Shown piece after piece: positions 23,103 to 24,728 of a DNA stretch of 24,728 nucleotides. The stretch is from Treponema sp. UBA937 (GTDB lineage: Bacteria > Spirochaetota > Spirochaetia > Treponematales > Breznakiellaceae): NCBI GenBank assembly GCA_002293455.1, contig DBDH01000076.1:13313-38040 (forward strand), in the 5' to 3' direction. The notes beneath the pieces were generated by a model. The model saw only the letters and a program-made list of their open reading frames with translations, ran no database searches and was not told the DNA's origin. Position numbers and translations under genes: made by a program. Each line of letters starts with the position of its first letter. The first letter of the stretch is position 1.

Positions 23103-23809
23103 GTCCGCCCGCTTCCAAATACCCATCGATAGTATTTGCTTCTCGCGTCATGATATGTCCGCGTGATAGATATTTTTTCACCGCGCCGCATTTTTATTTT
23201 CCATTCTGAAATCTCAGCAATCTCATTCATGTTCACAATATAAGAACGATGACATTGCAGAAAACGGGGATCACAAAGAAGCGTATTTGAAAAATCTTTC
23301 AAGGCAGCGTTTACAATAATATCACGGCCGCCGCATAAACGGAAATATACTTTGTGCTGTATCACTTCAACAAAAGAAATATCACGGAACAGAACAGACG
23401 CAGCAATGCCCGGCGTTTTCAAAAGTATCTTTGCGGTGTCGGCAGCCTTCTGCGCGTTTTCCAGTTGTTTCAGAATATTTTTAACGCTGTCCTCTGCCGG
23501 CGGTTTAAGCAGATACGAAAAAGCCTTTACCTCGTAGCTTTCAGGAGCAAACTCTCTTGAAGTTGAAAGAAAAATAATCTCTCCGTGAAAACCTCCGCGC
23601 CGTAATTTTTTTGCAAGTTTAATGCCGTCCATTTCCGGCATGATAATGTCCAAAATGCAGACATCAATCTTTGCTCCGGACGCGGCATAATCCAATGCGT
23701 CATATCCATTATGAAAAATGAAGGTTTGTATAGGTAATTCTGATTTTTTTAGAAGGCGGTCAAGCTCGTTTGCCTCGTCCTGTCTATCATCACAAATGAG
23801 AATATTCAC
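23099..23809 (-). CDS. LytTR-family response regulator
   Basis: A 236-residue regulator. It starts at GTG (23807-23809), with GAGGGGG about ten bases upstream and no better ATG. The receiver domain (~1-120) has the acidic pair Asp7-Asp8, phospho-acceptor Asp54 in CILDIIMPEMDG, Thr83, and Lys102 in YLLKPP. The C-terminal half (~135-236) is a LytTR DNA-binding domain with FVEVIQHKVYF, RFLQCHRSYIVNMNEI and a basic end. Such proteins bind direct repeats upstream of promoters. It is first gene of the two-gene operon with the kinase and is transcribed divergently from the STAS gene, so either or both promoters in the 169-bp gap may be its target (inference). Confidence 0.92.
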   Translation of the reverse strand: MNILICDDRQDEANELDRLLKKSELPIQTFIFHNGYDALDYAASGAKIDVCILDIIMPEMDGIKLAKKLRRGGFHGEIIFLSTSREFAPESYEVKAFSYLLKPPAEDSVKNILKQLENAQKAADTAKILLKTPGIAASVLFRDISFVEVIQHKVYFRLCGGRDIIVNAALKDFSNTLLCDPRFLQCHRSYIVNMNEIAEISEWKIKMRRGEKISITRTYHDARSKYYRWVFGSGRT

Positions 23810-23835
23810 ACAATGGCTACCCCCTCGACAAAATA

Positions 23836-23841
23836 ATTATA
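23836..23841 (-). promoter_or_regulatory. -10 box of the regulator-kinase operon
   Basis: A perfect TATAAT on the minus strand, 27 bases before the GTG start. At 16-18 bases spacing there is no recognisable -35 box (the 17-base position reads TGGCCC), which suggests an activated promoter. Confidence 0.5.
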
Positions 23842-23861
23842 CTATATTCTAGCACAGCGGG

Positions 23862-23880
23862 CCATGTATTTCGTGCATGG
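23862..23880. promoter_or_regulatory. Palindrome in the divergent regulatory gap
   Basis: CCATGTA (23862-23868) and TGCATGG (23874-23880) form an inverted repeat matching at 6 of 7 positions around a 5-base centre. It overlaps the missing -35 region of the regulator operon and lies about 100 bases before the STAS start, a plausible operator. Palindromes are not the usual LytTR site, so the binder may be another protein. Confidence 0.4.
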
Positions 23881-23978
23881 TTTTGTGTCGATTTGTAATT
23901 AAAATAAATATATTCCAATATTATACGTTAGATTTTATCTTGCCGGATATACCTGCGGCATCTGTAATGGAGGAAGGC

Positions 23979-24278
23979 ATGAATATTAAAAAAACTAAGG
24001 AAGATGGAAAAATTATTTTTAGATTGGATGGACGCTTGGACACTATCACCGCGCCGGAGCTGCAAGATGTATTGATTCCCGCCTTTGATGAATCACAGGA
24101 AATCATTCTGGATTTTTCAGAGCTTATGTATGTGTCTTCGGCGGGACTGCGCGTTATTCTTATGGGACAAAAGGAAGCAAAGAAAAGAGACTATTCAATG
24201 ACGCTTTGCAATGTTTCAAGTGAAGTCATGGAAGTGTTTGAGATGACCGGATTCGCCGACATGCTGACCATCGCCTGA
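23979..24278 (+). CDS. STAS-domain anti-sigma-factor antagonist
   Basis: A 99-residue single-domain protein. The start at 23979 is set by GGAGG five bases upstream; the frame is open further back without a better site. The STAS fold is recognised by RLDTITAPELQ, EIILDFSEL and the phosphorylation loop YVSSAGLRVIL. The Ser-Ser pair at 53-54 lies where family members are phosphorylated by an anti-sigma kinase and dephosphorylated by a PP2C phosphatase. It ends with TGFADML, a usual last helix. It precedes a membrane sensor gene by 28 bp, which suggests a partner-switching module. No sigma factor or anti-sigma kinase is in the window. Confidence 0.9.
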   Translation: MNIKKTKEDGKIIFRLDGRLDTITAPELQDVLIPAFDESQEIILDFSELMYVSSAGLRVILMGQKEAKKRDYSMTLCNVSSEVMEVFEMTGFADMLTIA

Positions 24279-24306
24279 ACCACGACGCAGACGGCAAAGG
24301 GAAGCG

Positions 24307-24728
24307 ATGTATATTTCGATTAGAATAAAAATACTCATTATTGTTCTGGGCTTTTTTACATTGATAGCGGCGGCATTTGTTGTTTACTCAAATGTAACGA
24401 CAGAGCATTACCGGCAGCTTCGCATCGATGAAGTTTCCAAAACTGTCGCTTATGAAAGCGAACGGGTCGGCAAAGTGATTGCGGAGATGGAACGTAACGT
24501 TGTTGATTTGGCGCTTTCCGGCAGACACTTTTATTTGTCGCGGAAAGATTTAGCGGAACCTGTTCTCAATGATCTTGGCGTTTCTATTTCTGTAGAAAAT
24601 TTTCGTTCTTTCACCGATGCTGTGGGTGGAGGTATATGGTACGAACCCTTTGCCTTGAATTCTGCCACGAGGAGAATATGTTACTATGCGTTCTTTGATC
24701 CGTCATTGAACGCGGTACGGCATGACCC
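24307..24728 (+). CDS. Membrane sensor protein, 3' end outside window
   Basis: Open from an ATG at 24307 (GGGAAG just upstream) to the window end, giving 140 complete residues. A single hydrophobic helix (~7-27, IKILIIVLGFFTLIAAAFVV) is followed by an extracytoplasmic region (SKTVAYESERVGKVIAEMERNV; then GGGIWYEPFALN near 115-125) that looks like a Cache-type sensor domain. The cytoplasmic output is beyond the window. Because a STAS gene lies directly ahead, a SpoIIE/RsbU-type PP2C phosphatase is the leading guess. A chemoreceptor or a diguanylate cyclase cannot be excluded. Confidence 0.7.
   Translation, partial: MYISIRIKILIIVLGFFTLIAAAFVVYSNVTTEHYRQLRIDEVSKTVAYESERVGKVIAEMERNVVDLALSGRHFYLSRKDLAEPVLNDLGVSISVENFRSFTDAVGGGIWYEPFALNSATRRICYYAFFDPSLNAVRHD

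Overview
The window looks like chromosomal DNA of a spirochaete, most probably a Treponema-like bacterium. The pointers are a very long coiled-coil protein of the kind common in treponemes, a chemoreceptor tail of treponemal type, ThyX instead of ThyA, and a DUF3783 protein. No 16S or marker set is present, so the genus is an inference.

Layout. (1) 1-2480, + strand: the 3' part of a giant coiled-coil gene with a 207-bp in-frame tandem repeat. (2) 2514-2671: a compact tRNA-Leu(GAG) unit with its own promoter and intrinsic terminator. (3) 2739-18957, - strand: a ~16-kb, apparently single-promoter operon, read from right to left. Its order is a 1961-aa beta-repeat giant (DUF6603-like), then proteins of 397, 301 and 1089 aa, then 528 aa with an Ig-like and Asp-box region, then 843 aa with a glycine-rich region and a Hint domain, and finally a small two-helix membrane protein resembling the TRADD-N-associated 2TM family. 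The first four genes are separated by 11 bp or overlap by 4 and 8 bp; the next gap is 2 bp. This operon is the strongest candidate here for an undescribed system. (4) 19121-21253: housekeeping genes (DUF3783 on -, deoD and thyX on +). (5) 21438-21734: a stranded C-terminal piece of a methyl-accepting chemotaxis protein. (6) 21834-23809, - strand: an AgrC-like sensor kinase and LytTR response regulator overlapping by 4 bp. (7) 23979 to the end, + strand: a STAS anti-sigma-factor antagonist followed by the start of a membrane sensor gene, diverging from the two-component pair across a 169-bp region that holds a palindrome.

How the genes fit together. The large operon encodes long, mostly beta proteins with no recognisable enzyme core and no Sec signal peptides, plus one self-processing (Hint) protein and one membrane protein of a family tied to prokaryotic conflict or death pathways. 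From memory of sequence style, the 1961-, 397-, 301- and 1089-aa proteins match a set that travels together in distant bacteria; I know no assigned function. The last three genes look like a variable appendage. The right end (kinase, regulator, STAS, membrane sensor) is a signalling patch, and nothing in the sequence links it directly to the large operon.
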